In this document: positions 33,984-42,985 of the stretch, in pieces
How positions within the stretch are numbered: position 1 is the stretch's first letter
Layout: every line of letters begins with the position of its first letter
Assembly: GCF_034497705.1 (NCBI RefSeq)
Contig: NZ_JAXRUV010000003.1
Span: 1 to 64,000 of the forward strand
Source of the DNA: Marinococcus luteus_A
GTDB taxonomy: Bacteria; Bacillota; Bacilli; Bacillales; Marinococcaceae
DNA length: 64,000 nucleotides
Direction: 5' to 3'
Made by a program: the position numbers and the translations under genes
The notes under the pieces: generated by a model
Told to the model about the DNA's origin: nothing
The model's database searches: none
What the model saw: only the letters and a program-made list of their open reading frames with translations

Positions 33984-35191
33984 CCGGGCAATGGTGGAAC
34001 GAGCGGGCAGGGGCTTTCTGGGGGAAGGCCGGCCGTTACCTGCGGTTAATCGGAAACAGCGGGTTTATGTTTGCATTGTATATTCTCCTGTTTGCCGGAG
34101 CAGTATTTTACCCGGCTTTTCTGGACTGGCTCCCGCAGTCTCCGTGGGTGGTGATTGCTCTCTGGCTGATTTTTTCTGTATTAACGCTTCGCGGACCGAT
34201 TCGGCCGTTTGTCCAATCCGGAGACCTTGTATTTCTGCTTCCGCTTGAAAAACGGATGGCGCCATTTTTTAAAAAGTCCATTCGCTACTCAGCGGCTCTG
34301 CAGGGAGTGGAAGTACTGGCTGTGTATATCGTTCTCGGCCCGGTTATTCAGGAGCGTACCGCCGCCGGGGGCGCTGGTTATATCGGCATGCTGCTGCTTT
34401 TGCTCGTAATAACCTTTTTGACAACATTCATTAAATGGGAAGAATGGAAATGGCACAACCATACTCATCGTTACATATCCACAGCGGTCCGCTGGGGCTG
34501 GCCGGCTCTTTTAATGCTCGCTGCCTGGTGGGGGAACATTTTTCTGGCCGGAGCTGGTCTCCTTGGTTTGATCGGGCACTGGCAGCTGGTAAAGAGGCGT
34601 TCTGCTTCCCTGCTGCTGCGCTGGGAAGTACTTCTCGAAGCCGAGAATCATCAGCTGGCGAAGTTTTACCGGTTTGTTCAGTCGTTTGCGGAAGTCCCCC
34701 ATATTGAAGTGAAAATTAAACGCCGACGCTGGCTGGCATCACTCGTGGATAAATTTTCCCACAAGCAGGAAAATACGTATTTGTATTTGTACGGAAAAGC
34801 TTTTGTTCGTTCAGGAGAATACGCAGGTATGTTTATCCGTTTGCTTGTCGTATGCGGATTGATTATGTACGCCTTTGCTCCGGAATGGATGCGGCTTGGG
34901 ATTGGCGGATTGTTTCTTTATATGACTGCTGTACAGCTGCAGGCTCTGAAAAGCCACTATGCCACCATTGACTGGCCGGATCTGTATCCCGTCCCTGGCA
35001 AGTGGAAGGAAAAGGCATTTATTACGTTTACGAGGGCTCTTTTAACGGTGCAGGGAGCGGGAATCGTTCTGCTTCACGCCTGGATCGGGCAGTCGCTTTT
35101 AGTAACGGCAGCACTTGTTTTATTTGTGGCGCTGCTTCTTCTGTACTATCCCCGGTGGGTTTCCCGGAGAAAGCAAAAAGAGATGGTATAA
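33980..35191 (+). CDS. ecsB: ABC transporter permease EcsB
   Basis: 403-residue membrane subunit paired with EcsA, with several paired spans (about 22-70, 102-150, 170-205, 290-330 and 355-395). No ecsC follows; the next gene is on the other strand. The start overlaps ecsA, pointing to translational coupling. Confidence 0.92.
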   Translation: MTGQWWNERAGAFWGKAGRYLRLIGNSGFMFALYILLFAGAVFYPAFLDWLPQSPWVVIALWLIFSVLTLRGPIRPFVQSGDLVFLLPLEKRMAPFFKKSIRYSAALQGVEVLAVYIVLGPVIQERTAAGGAGYIGMLLLLLVITFLTTFIKWEEWKWHNHTHRYISTAVRWGWPALLMLAAWWGNIFLAGAGLLGLIGHWQLVKRRSASLLLRWEVLLEAENHQLAKFYRFVQSFAEVPHIEVKIKRRRWLASLVDKFSHKQENTYLYLYGKAFVRSGEYAGMFIRLLVVCGLIMYAFAPEWMRLGIGGLFLYMTAVQLQALKSHYATIDWPDLYPVPGKWKEKAFITFTRALLTVQGAGIVLLHAWIGQSLLVTAALVLFVALLLLYYPRWVSRRKQKEMV

Positions 35192-35197
35192 AAGACG

Positions 35198-35233
35198 ACA
35201 GGCCCCCTTTCCGCGAGGAGAAAGGGGGCCTGT
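35198..35233. terminator. Hairpin between ecsB and the amidohydrolase gene
   Basis: ACAGGCCCCCTTT pairs with AAAGGGGGCCTGT (13 bp). There is no clear T run on either side, so it may terminate weakly or protect 3' ends of both convergent mRNAs. Confidence 0.65.
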
Positions 35234-35235
35234 GA

Positions 35236-36414
35236 TTATGAAGAAGTGTCGGGGTATTCCAAAACGGCTCTTCCGATGACCTGGGCTGCGGTGAGCATAG
35301 CTCGTTCATCAATGTCGAATTTCGAATGGTGGTGCGGATACGTCGTTTCCCAGTCCGGATGGCCGGCTCCTGTGAAGAAATAGGTTCCTTTCACATGCTG
35401 GAGATAATGCGCATAATCCTCTCCAGCCATCGAGGGGCTCATATATTCTGTCTTCTGCACCGATTCCGTTTTTTCAGCACATTCAGCAATAAACTGAGCT
35501 TCATTATGGTGGTTGTCTACCGGGGGATAGCCGCGCAAATATTCATAGTCGGCTTCGGCTCCGGCGGCCTCACAGGTGCCGTGGACAATTTTTCCGATTT
35601 CTTCTTCGAACACGTCCCGCACGTTTTCATCAAAGCAGCGGGTAGTGCCGGTAAGCTTCGCGCTGTCGGCAATCACGTTAAAGGCGTTGACAGCTTCAAA
35701 AGAGCCGACGGACAGGACTCCGGAATGAAGCGGATCAAGGCGGCGGCTCACAATCTGCTGAAGGCTGGTGACCACCTGGGAGCCGATTACGATGGCGTCT
35801 TTGGTAAGGTGCGGCTGGGCACCGTGTCCGCCCTTGCCGCGAATCGTAATATGAAAACGGTCAGAAGCAGCCATCATCGGTCCTTTGCAGTACTGCACAG
35901 TCCCGTAGGGCACCGTTGCCCATAAGTGCGTGCCAAAGATGACATCCACCCCTTCAAGGCAGCCGTCCTGGATCATCTCAATCGCACCGCCGGGAGCATA
36001 TTCCTCTGCGTGCTGGTGGATGAAAACAATGGTGCCGCTTAAGCTGTGCTTTTCTTCCTGAAGGGCTTTAGCCAGGACAAGCAGATACGCGGTATGGCCG
36101 TCATGACCGCAGGCATGCATCACGCCTTCCGTCTTTGAAGCGAAAGGAAGACCAGTGTCCTCCTGGATGGGCAGGGCGTCAAAATCCGCCCGGAGAGCAA
36201 TAACGGGACCGGGTTTTTCGCCACGGAGCACTGCGGTGACACCGCGCCCTCCTACATTGGTACGCACCTCGTGCCCCAGCTTCCGGTGATAATCGGCTAT
36301 GTAGGCTGGCGTCTGTTCTTCCTCGAAAGACAGCTCAGGGTACTGATGCAGATACCTGCGAATCTCGACCATTTCTGGGTAAAGCTCTTCTAATCTGCTG
36401 AATAAATTATCCAC
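35236..36414 (-). CDS. yhaA: M20 family amidohydrolase (YhaA-like)
   Basis: 392-residue zinc or manganese hydrolase of the N-acyl-amino-acid amidohydrolase group. Visible are HACGHDGHTAYLL (metal ligands), HQHAEEYAPGGA, the GTHLW loop, the dimerisation domain with GKGGHGAQPH, and a C-terminal SMAGEDYAHYLQ with the last ligand region. In B. subtilis yhaA lies next to ecsC, and here next to ecsB, which supports the name. Natural substrate unknown. Confidence 0.88.
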   Translation of the reverse strand: MDNLFSRLEELYPEMVEIRRYLHQYPELSFEEEQTPAYIADYHRKLGHEVRTNVGGRGVTAVLRGEKPGPVIALRADFDALPIQEDTGLPFASKTEGVMHACGHDGHTAYLLVLAKALQEEKHSLSGTIVFIHQHAEEYAPGGAIEMIQDGCLEGVDVIFGTHLWATVPYGTVQYCKGPMMAASDRFHITIRGKGGHGAQPHLTKDAIVIGSQVVTSLQQIVSRRLDPLHSGVLSVGSFEAVNAFNVIADSAKLTGTTRCFDENVRDVFEEEIGKIVHGTCEAAGAEADYEYLRGYPPVDNHHNEAQFIAECAEKTESVQKTEYMSPSMAGEDYAHYLQHVKGTYFFTGAGHPDWETTYPHHHSKFDIDERAMLTAAQVIGRAVLEYPDTSS

Positions 36415-36623
36415 AAAGGTTCACATCCTTTATTGAAGCGTAATGAACAGAATGAAAATAGGTGTGTCTCCATTCAGGAGTAGCGTATAATGGGTATACA
36501 AGCTGTATAGTATTTTCTTATCATACATGATCCTTTCAGGAAAATAAAACAAGGAAAACTGGAACGGGCGGACATCCTGCTGCGTATATTTATAAATAAA
36601 CAGAAGAAGGGCGGAAAGAAAGC

Positions 36624-37415
36624 ATGAGCCAAAGAACTGGTTTTATAGGACTGGGTATTATTATTGCCGGCGTAAGTATCGTGTCCTCCCAGCTCGGTTT
36701 TGACGCGAGTTTATTCATATGGCCTATCATAGCATTAAGCCTTGCCTGCTTTTTTGTCTACCAGCGGAATTACTGGCTCAGCGCCATGTTTGTCGGTCTC
36801 GCCCTGCTGCACGTATCCAACCGGGCGGATGTGCCTTTTATATTTACAGCGGTCATCACTGTGCTCTTCCTTACGGGTATTATTCTGTTTTATTTCTGGT
36901 GGAGCAGCTCCCGCAGAGAAATAGATATCGATAAAGACCTGAATACGTCTGAGGAAAAAAGCCGGAACCAAAGAAGCACCTCCTATGCACATGAGGTGCG
37001 CCAGGCCGGGCAGGAACGGGAGCTTCCGTCACAGCACCGCTTTTTGGCAGGGCAGTGTGTTTATATAAAGAAACCTTTCAGACTCCGTGAAGCTGCCGTC
37101 CAGTACGGAGCAGGCGAAGTGATTATAGATTTTTCGAAAGCTAAAACAGAGGAAGAGACAGTGCCTGTACGAATCAGCGGCATGGTTGGGAGCATTAAGC
37201 TTTTTGTCCCGGAGAACTGGGACGTTAACGTCGACGCAAAAACACTTGTTGGCGAAACGAAGGTACTTGGCTATAAGGAAGAGGGCCTGAAGGCAGCGAT
37301 GAAGGTCGAGCATAAGGCGAAAGAGCAGACACAGGTAACATTAAATATTGAGGCAGAGCTTGTCGTCGGCAGCATTCAGGTGAAGTATGCAAAACATCCC
37401 GCTGTTTCCGTGTAA
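36624..37415 (+). CDS. LiaF-like membrane protein
   Basis: 263 residues with four N-terminal spans (about 5-22, 27-44, 48-64 and 70-92), an acidic linker, and a C-terminal beta-helix domain of the cell-wall-active-antibiotic response type (SGMVGSIKLFVPENWDVNVDAKTLVGETKVLG; VVGSIQVKY). LiaF inhibits the LiaRS envelope-stress system in B. subtilis, but no liaR or liaS is present here, so this copy is an orphan and its partner is unknown. Confidence 0.8.
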   Translation: MSQRTGFIGLGIIIAGVSIVSSQLGFDASLFIWPIIALSLACFFVYQRNYWLSAMFVGLALLHVSNRADVPFIFTAVITVLFLTGIILFYFWWSSSRREIDIDKDLNTSEEKSRNQRSTSYAHEVRQAGQERELPSQHRFLAGQCVYIKKPFRLREAAVQYGAGEVIIDFSKAKTEEETVPVRISGMVGSIKLFVPENWDVNVDAKTLVGETKVLGYKEEGLKAAMKVEHKAKEQTQVTLNIEAELVVGSIQVKYAKHPAVSV

Positions 37416-37483
37416 CTTAACGAAATGTCTGCCGACTAAAGCAGGATAGAATATTTGTGTAAAAAGCGAGGGTGGCAGAGCTC

Positions 37484-39640
37484 ATGAATAAACGGAAATG
37501 GGGAAAACGGCTGCTGATAGCTGCGGCGGCTTTTCTTCTGATTTTTGGCATATATTTATCCTCCGTTGTTATCGGCGCTGCTGCGATCAGTGAAAAGCAG
37601 CTGACGATGAATGAAACAACGACAATAGTTGATGACAGCGGGGAACAGTTAGCGGAGCTGTATTCAGAGGATAGGGAAGTTATCGAGGAAGAACAGATAC
37701 CGGATCATGTAAAAGAAGCATTTATTTCCATTGAAGATATTAGGTTTTATGATCACCGCGGCATTGATCCGAGGGCGATTGCGCGTGCGCTGTATCGTGA
37801 TATTTTAGCCGGCGGAATTGTTGAGGGAGGAAGTACGATTACCCAGCAGCTGGCGAAAAATGCTTTTCTCTCGAGTGACCAGACCTTCTTACGTAAAACG
37901 AAGGAAGTGCTGATTGCTATGGGGCTTGAAAAGAAATTCTCCAAGGATGAAGTAATGGGCTACTATTTAAACCAGATTTACTTCGGTCACGGAGCTTACG
38001 GAATCCAGTCTGCCTCTCAGCAGTATTTCGGGAAAGACGCTTCCGAATTGAACGTTGAAGAAGGCGCTATGCTTGCGGCTATGGTAAAAGGGCCGAGCAA
38101 CTATTCACCGGTGGATGAGCCGGAGGAGGCCAAAGAACGAAGAGATACTGTCATTGCTATTATGGAACGTGAAGGGTACATATCAGAAGAAGAAAAAGCG
38201 ACAGCAACTTCTGCGTCTCTTCCTTCCGGGCTTCAGGAGCAGCAGACCCATCCGGAGTACTACACGTATGTGGATATGCTCATGAAGGAAGCTCAGGAGA
38301 AATACAACATTGAACCCGAAGAAATTTACAAAGGCGGCTATACGATCCAGGTACCGATGAATGAAGATATGCAAAAAGCTTCCTACAGCCTGATGCAGGA
38401 AGATACGTATTACCCGGACGGATCGGAGGATGCGGAAAGTGCCTTCTTTATGATGGATCACAGCAGCGGCGGAGTTGTCGCGGTGCAGGGCGGCAGGGAT
38501 TACGAACGCCAGGGGATGAACCGGGCGGAAGTGCAGCGGCAGCCGGGATCTGCTTTTAAGCCGCTGGCCGTATACGCACCTGCGCTCGAATCCGGGGACT
38601 ATGAGCCTTATTCGACGCTCCAGGATGAACAATCCGATTACGATGGCTATTCCCCGAAAAATAACAGCGGAGAATATCAGGGCGAAGTGACGATGAGCGA
38701 AGCGATGGAGCAGTCCATCAATACATCAGCAGTATGGCTCTATGACAAGCTTGACCGCAGCACCACGAATGATTTTTTAGAGGAAACAGGTATCGAGTCC
38801 CAGGGGAACGGACTGGCAACGGCTCTTGGCGGTCTTGAAAACGGGGTTACCCCGGCGCAGTTAACTGAAGCATATACGACGTTTTCAAATAATGGAACAA
38901 AAACAGAACCGTACTTTATTACAAACATTAAAGATCGTAACGGAAATATTATTGTGGAAAATGAAACAAAAGAGCAGGAGGTGATGGACCCGCAGAATGC
39001 ATGGTACATGACCCGTATGCTCGAAAACGTAGTGGAAAACGGAACAGCATCAGCTGGGAGCACCTCCTACGATTTAGCTGGCAAAACAGGGACCACTTCC
39101 TTTGAAGCAGTCGAAGACGGGGCGAGAGACGCCTGGTTCACCGGCTACACGCCGCAATGGACAGGCACGCTTTGGATGGGGTATGACCAGACAACCGAAG
39201 ACAATTATTTAACCGGCGGCAGTTCCCATGCGGTAGAGCTGTTTAAATCCATTTTGAACGAAACCCCTGCTGGAAGCAGTGCTGTAGAATTTGAAAAACC
39301 CGAAGGAGTACGTGATTTGGAGGAGCCTGTGGAGCTTCCGGAAATTGATTCGCTTGAAGGGGATCTTACATTTGCCGGTGATGGTTTCTTAAACGTGGAG
39401 CTTACGTGGGAAGCATCTGAAGACGATCGCGTTAATTACACGATTTACGAAGTGACAGACGGAGAGCGCGAAGAAATCGATCAGGTCCGCGGAAAGGGAA
39501 GCTACACGATCCAAAATGCAAACCCATTTAATTTAAGAGAGTATATTGTCGTTCCTTCCTATGAACCGACAAATCAGGAGGGGGTAGAGTCGAACACGGC
39601 AGAGGTAAAGGCCCGTTCTATTTTTGGAATAGGAGGGTAA
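37484..39640 (+). CDS. pbpF: Class A penicillin-binding protein, PbpF-like
   Basis: 718 residues: membrane anchor (about 10-34), glycosyltransferase domain with SIEDIRFYDHRG (catalytic Glu84) and EGGSTITQQLAKN, transpeptidase with S356-A-F-K359, SINTSAVWL and AGKTGTTSF, and a C-terminal fibronectin-III-like domain (about 625-715). In B. subtilis pbpF lies just before hemEH, as here, and has 714 residues; there it helps make spore peptidoglycan. The ATG at 37484 is chosen over an in-frame GTG four codons earlier. Confidence 0.9.
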   Translation: MNKRKWGKRLLIAAAAFLLIFGIYLSSVVIGAAAISEKQLTMNETTTIVDDSGEQLAELYSEDREVIEEEQIPDHVKEAFISIEDIRFYDHRGIDPRAIARALYRDILAGGIVEGGSTITQQLAKNAFLSSDQTFLRKTKEVLIAMGLEKKFSKDEVMGYYLNQIYFGHGAYGIQSASQQYFGKDASELNVEEGAMLAAMVKGPSNYSPVDEPEEAKERRDTVIAIMEREGYISEEEKATATSASLPSGLQEQQTHPEYYTYVDMLMKEAQEKYNIEPEEIYKGGYTIQVPMNEDMQKASYSLMQEDTYYPDGSEDAESAFFMMDHSSGGVVAVQGGRDYERQGMNRAEVQRQPGSAFKPLAVYAPALESGDYEPYSTLQDEQSDYDGYSPKNNSGEYQGEVTMSEAMEQSINTSAVWLYDKLDRSTTNDFLEETGIESQGNGLATALGGLENGVTPAQLTEAYTTFSNNGTKTEPYFITNIKDRNGNIIVENETKEQEVMDPQNAWYMTRMLENVVENGTASAGSTSYDLAGKTGTTSFEAVEDGARDAWFTGYTPQWTGTLWMGYDQTTEDNYLTGGSSHAVELFKSILNETPAGSSAVEFEKPEGVRDLEEPVELPEIDSLEGDLTFAGDGFLNVELTWEASEDDRVNYTIYEVTDGEREEIDQVRGKGSYTIQNANPFNLREYIVVPSYEPTNQEGVESNTAEVKARSIFGIGG

Positions 39641-39651
39641 CAAAGAAATGG

Positions 39652-39678
39652 AGGCAGCCTAGGCGGGCTGCCTTATTT
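39652..39678 (+). terminator. Terminator after pbpF
   Basis: AGGCAGCC pairs with GGCTGCCT around a 6-base loop; a short T-rich tail (TATTTG) makes it moderate. Confidence 0.65.
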
Positions 39679-39816
39679 GCGCTGGACGTTCATGAATTTT
39701 TTATGAATGTTGTCGAAATGCACTATACATGACAGGATCGGGCAGGTTATGGTAAAAACAGAAAAGGTGATTGTGCGAACTTGAGTGGTGAGCAGGCAGA
39801 GAGGAAGTGCCCAAAA

Positions 39817-40869
39817 ATGAAAGAAACCTTATACAATAATACTTTTTTAGAAGCAGCAGAAGGGAACTATACTGGACACGTGCCGGTATGGTACATGCGT
39901 CAGGCAGGCAGGTCACAGCCTGAATACCGTAAATTAAAAGAGAAGTATTCGCTGGTGGAAATTACTCATGACCCTGAATTGTGTGCATATGTAACACGGC
40001 TTCCGGTGGAGCAGTATCAAAACGACGCGGCTATTTTATATAAAGACATTATGACACCGCTGCCGTCTATCGGCGTAGATGTAGAAATAAAGCCAGGCAT
40101 CGGTCCGGTGATTGACCGCCCGATTGAAACGCTGGCCGATGTAAAACAGCTTGGAACGCTTGAACCGGAAAAGGATATCGACTACGTGCTTGAAACAATC
40201 AAGCTTTTGCGTCAGCAGCTGAATGTGCCGTTAATCAGCTTTAGCGGGGCCCCATTCACCCTGGCGAGCTACATGATTGAAGGCGGCCCGTCGAAAAACT
40301 ACCATCGGACGAAAAGCTTTATGTACTCGCAGCCGGACGCCTGGTTTGCCTTGATGGAAACGCTTGGCGATATGGTGATTCGGTACGCCGGTGCCCAAAT
40401 AGAGGCCGGTGCCCAGGCTATTCAAATCTTTGACTCCTGGGTCGGTGCTTTAAACACCGCCGACTACCGGCAGTACGTGAAGCCGGTCATGAGCAGAATT
40501 TTTGCGGCTTTAGAAGAAAAGAACGTGCCGGTGTCCATGTTTGGAGTCGGTGCCGGCCATCTGCTTGAAGACTGGAACGACCTGCCTCTCTCTATTATTG
40601 GACTGGACTGGAGGACCTCCGTTCTTGAAGCAAGAAACCGGGGCATCACTAAAACGCTGCAGGGCAACCTGGATCCGAGCCTGCTGCTTGCTCCGTGGCC
40701 GGAAATAGAGAAAAGAGCTGCCGCTATTATTGATGAAGGCATTCAGTATCCTGGCTTTATTTTTAATTTGGGGCACGGTGTATTCCCGGATGTGAAGCCT
40801 GATACGTTGAAACGTTTAACAGCTTTCGTTCACGAATATTCGAAAGAACAGTTGGAGGGAAGACGATGA
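39817..40869 (+). CDS. hemE: Uroporphyrinogen decarboxylase
   Basis: Decarboxylates uroporphyrinogen III to coproporphyrinogen III. The 350-residue protein has the substrate motif PVWYMRQAGRSQPEYR, SGAPFTLASYMIEGG, FDSWVGAL and NLGHGVFPDVKPD. The ATG at 39817 follows AGAGGAAG and matches the usual protein start; an upstream TTG reading is not supported. Overlaps hemH by four bases. Confidence 0.96.
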   Translation: MKETLYNNTFLEAAEGNYTGHVPVWYMRQAGRSQPEYRKLKEKYSLVEITHDPELCAYVTRLPVEQYQNDAAILYKDIMTPLPSIGVDVEIKPGIGPVIDRPIETLADVKQLGTLEPEKDIDYVLETIKLLRQQLNVPLISFSGAPFTLASYMIEGGPSKNYHRTKSFMYSQPDAWFALMETLGDMVIRYAGAQIEAGAQAIQIFDSWVGALNTADYRQYVKPVMSRIFAALEEKNVPVSMFGVGAGHLLEDWNDLPLSIIGLDWRTSVLEARNRGITKTLQGNLDPSLLLAPWPEIEKRAAAIIDEGIQYPGFIFNLGHGVFPDVKPDTLKRLTAFVHEYSKEQLEGRR

Positions 40870-41798
40870 AAAAGAAAACCGGCCTTTTGGTGATGGCTTA
40901 CGGAACTCCGAGAAGCCTCGACGAAGTAGAAAGCTATTACACCCATATCCGGCGCGGAAAAAAACCGTCCGAAGAAGCTTTGGAGGATCTTGTCTCCCGT
41001 TATAAAGCAATCGGCGGGGTGTCCCCGCTTGCAAAAATTACGGAGGATCAGGCCTATGGCCTGGGCGAGGTGATGAACGAGCGTCACCCGGAACGGGAAT
41101 TTCACGTCTATATCGGTTTAAAGCATATTGACCCGTTTATCGAGGATGCTGTTGCTGAAATGAAAGAGGACGGCATCGAAGAGGCGTACAGTATCGTCCT
41201 CGCGCCGCATTTTTCAACATTCAGCGTAAAGTCTTATAATGGACGGGCTCAGGAAGAATCCTCCCGCATCCATGGCCCGGCGATTCACAGTGTAGAAAGC
41301 TGGTATGACCAGCCGAAGTTTCTGCACTACTGGGCAGAACGGGTGCGTACTATGCTTGACGGGCTCGATGAAGAGAAAACGTGTGTTATTTTTTCTGCTC
41401 ACAGCCTGCCGGAAAAAATCATCGCCAAAGGAGACCCGTATCCGGAACAGCTGAAAGAAACCGCCGAATGGATCGCAGATCGTGCCAATGTTCAGCACTA
41501 TGATATTGGCTGGCAGAGTGAAGGGAACACCCCGGATCCATGGCTTGGACCGGATGTGCAGGACTTAACAAAGGACTTGCATCATCAATACGGCTATGAG
41601 TCATTCGTTTACTGTCCGGTAGGATTTGTAGCTGATCATCTTGAAGTATTGTTTGATAATGATGTTGAATGTAAAGACGCCTGCGACAGTGTAGGAGCGG
41701 CATACTACCGGCCGGAAATGCCAAATAGCCAGCGTGAATTTTTAGAGGCGCTTGGTGATGCGATTGATGCTTTAGTGGAACAGAAGGTTTCCTCGTAA
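40866..41798 (+). CDS. hemH: Coproporphyrin ferrochelatase
   Basis: Inserts iron into the porphyrin in the Gram-positive (coproporphyrin-dependent) haem route. 310 residues with MAYGTP, APHFSTFSVKSYNG, the catalytic His in FSAHSLPEKI, QSEGNTPDPWLGP and the metal-site Glu in CPVGFVADHLEVLFDND. In B. subtilis hemY follows hemH; here a strong terminator and a gene on the other strand follow instead. Confidence 0.95.
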   Translation: MKKKTGLLVMAYGTPRSLDEVESYYTHIRRGKKPSEEALEDLVSRYKAIGGVSPLAKITEDQAYGLGEVMNERHPEREFHVYIGLKHIDPFIEDAVAEMKEDGIEEAYSIVLAPHFSTFSVKSYNGRAQEESSRIHGPAIHSVESWYDQPKFLHYWAERVRTMLDGLDEEKTCVIFSAHSLPEKIIAKGDPYPEQLKETAEWIADRANVQHYDIGWQSEGNTPDPWLGPDVQDLTKDLHHQYGYESFVYCPVGFVADHLEVLFDNDVECKDACDSVGAAYYRPEMPNSQREFLEALGDAIDALVEQKVSS

Positions 41799-41802
41799 TA
41801 TA

Positions 41803-41840
41803 AAAAGGGCGTCCTTTCAAAGATGAAAGGACGCCCTTTT
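41803..41840. terminator. Bidirectional terminator between hemH and the ureohydrolase gene
   Basis: AAAAGGGCGTCCTTTCA with its perfect 17-base complement around AAGA. Confidence 0.93.
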
Positions 41841-41846
41841 GTATGG

Positions 41847-42800
41847 CTATGCTTTTCCTTCCTGCTTTAATCTGCCGGCGAGTACATAGAGTACAGCCAG
41901 TGTGACAAAATGGGAGGAAAAATCATTATGGTCCTGCTGCGGATAGACTTCCACAAAATCCATGCCGCAGACTCCGTGTATACCGAATTCATGAATGAGA
42001 GTCAGCAGCTGCTCGGGATGGAGACCGTTGGCGTCCGCCGGGCCGCCCGGATTGTAGGCATAATCTAAAATATCGCTGCAGATACTTAAATATACTTCGT
42101 CGGTTCCCTCAGAAGCGGTGTCATAGACTTCTTTGGCAAATGCCTTTAAATCCGGGGCATTGCGAATTTTATCGATGGTAATCGTAACAGCGCCCGCTTC
42201 TTTGGCGGATCTGCCATTGACAGCTTTATTGCGCGGGCCGTGAATGCCAAGGTGCACGAGGCTTTCATTTCTCACCTGTTCATATTCATACAGGCGGGCA
42301 AACGGGGAACCGCGCCCGAACTCGTCGCCCATCGATTCGTCGTTATTATCAAAATGGGCATCGATATGAATAATACCGATTTTTTTTCCGGTAGTTTCAC
42401 CAAGCGCCCGCACGACCGGGTAGGTGATGCCGTGGTCGCCTCCTAGGCCGACAGGAAAAGTACCGGATTCCCATAAAGAAGAAGCGAAGGACTGAATTGT
42501 TTCCATCGTGGCCGGGACGTCGGCCGGCGTGGTGGAAACGTCGCCGGCATCTGCGAGGCTGTAGTGGCTGAGTACATCGATGCCGTCAAGCTCAGGCAGA
42601 TAGCCGCTGTAGCGCTCGGAGCACTGGCGAATCACCTTCGGGCCAAGCTCACAGCCTGTATAAGCTCCCCAGGTTACCGCTCCCTCCCATGGCACGCCGT
42701 AAATAGTTGCCTGATAGTCTGCTGCTTTCGATAAATCCTTTGCTACTGAAGAAGCGTGAAGGAAGGTCGGTGTATTTCCGTAAATGAGTGGTCGATTCAT
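41847..42800 (-). CDS. Ureohydrolase (agmatinase/arginase superfamily), substrate unknown
   Basis: 317 residues of the binuclear-metal ureohydrolase fold. The first two metal motifs are standard: GGDHG (120-124) and DAHFD (147-151). The third, normally S-x-D-x-D-x-x-D, reads SICSDILDYAYN, so the first Asp ligand is Cys241 while Asp243 is kept. The PGGPADANGL loop also differs from the usual PGTGTPEPGGL. This points to a subgroup distinct from classical agmatinase; guanidine-type or guanidino-acid substrates are possible but not shown. Monocistronic. Confidence 0.82.
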   Translation of the reverse strand: MNRPLIYGNTPTFLHASSVAKDLSKAADYQATIYGVPWEGAVTWGAYTGCELGPKVIRQCSERYSGYLPELDGIDVLSHYSLADAGDVSTTPADVPATMETIQSFASSLWESGTFPVGLGGDHGITYPVVRALGETTGKKIGIIHIDAHFDNNDESMGDEFGRGSPFARLYEYEQVRNESLVHLGIHGPRNKAVNGRSAKEAGAVTITIDKIRNAPDLKAFAKEVYDTASEGTDEVYLSICSDILDYAYNPGGPADANGLHPEQLLTLIHEFGIHGVCGMDFVEVYPQQDHNDFSSHFVTLAVLYVLAGRLKQEGKA

Positions 42801-42985
42801 ATGTCAGCACCCTCTCTGTGTATGATTTTTAATGTATAGGGAGTGAAGAAGTGTACATGCCCGGATACGTTTACCACGTGACATGTGATACAATAAAGTG
42901 TACCATATGTGAGTAGTTTTACGTTTGAAGCAGTGTAACAAACTGTACGGCAGCGGCGCAGTGAAGTGGAAAGGCGGTAATTCCT

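Noticed and set aside
39689..39715. Inverted repeat TTCAT/ATGAA before hemE considered as a Fur or PerR box
   Set aside because: Spacing and sequence do not fit either consensus (TGATAAT or TTATAAT type).
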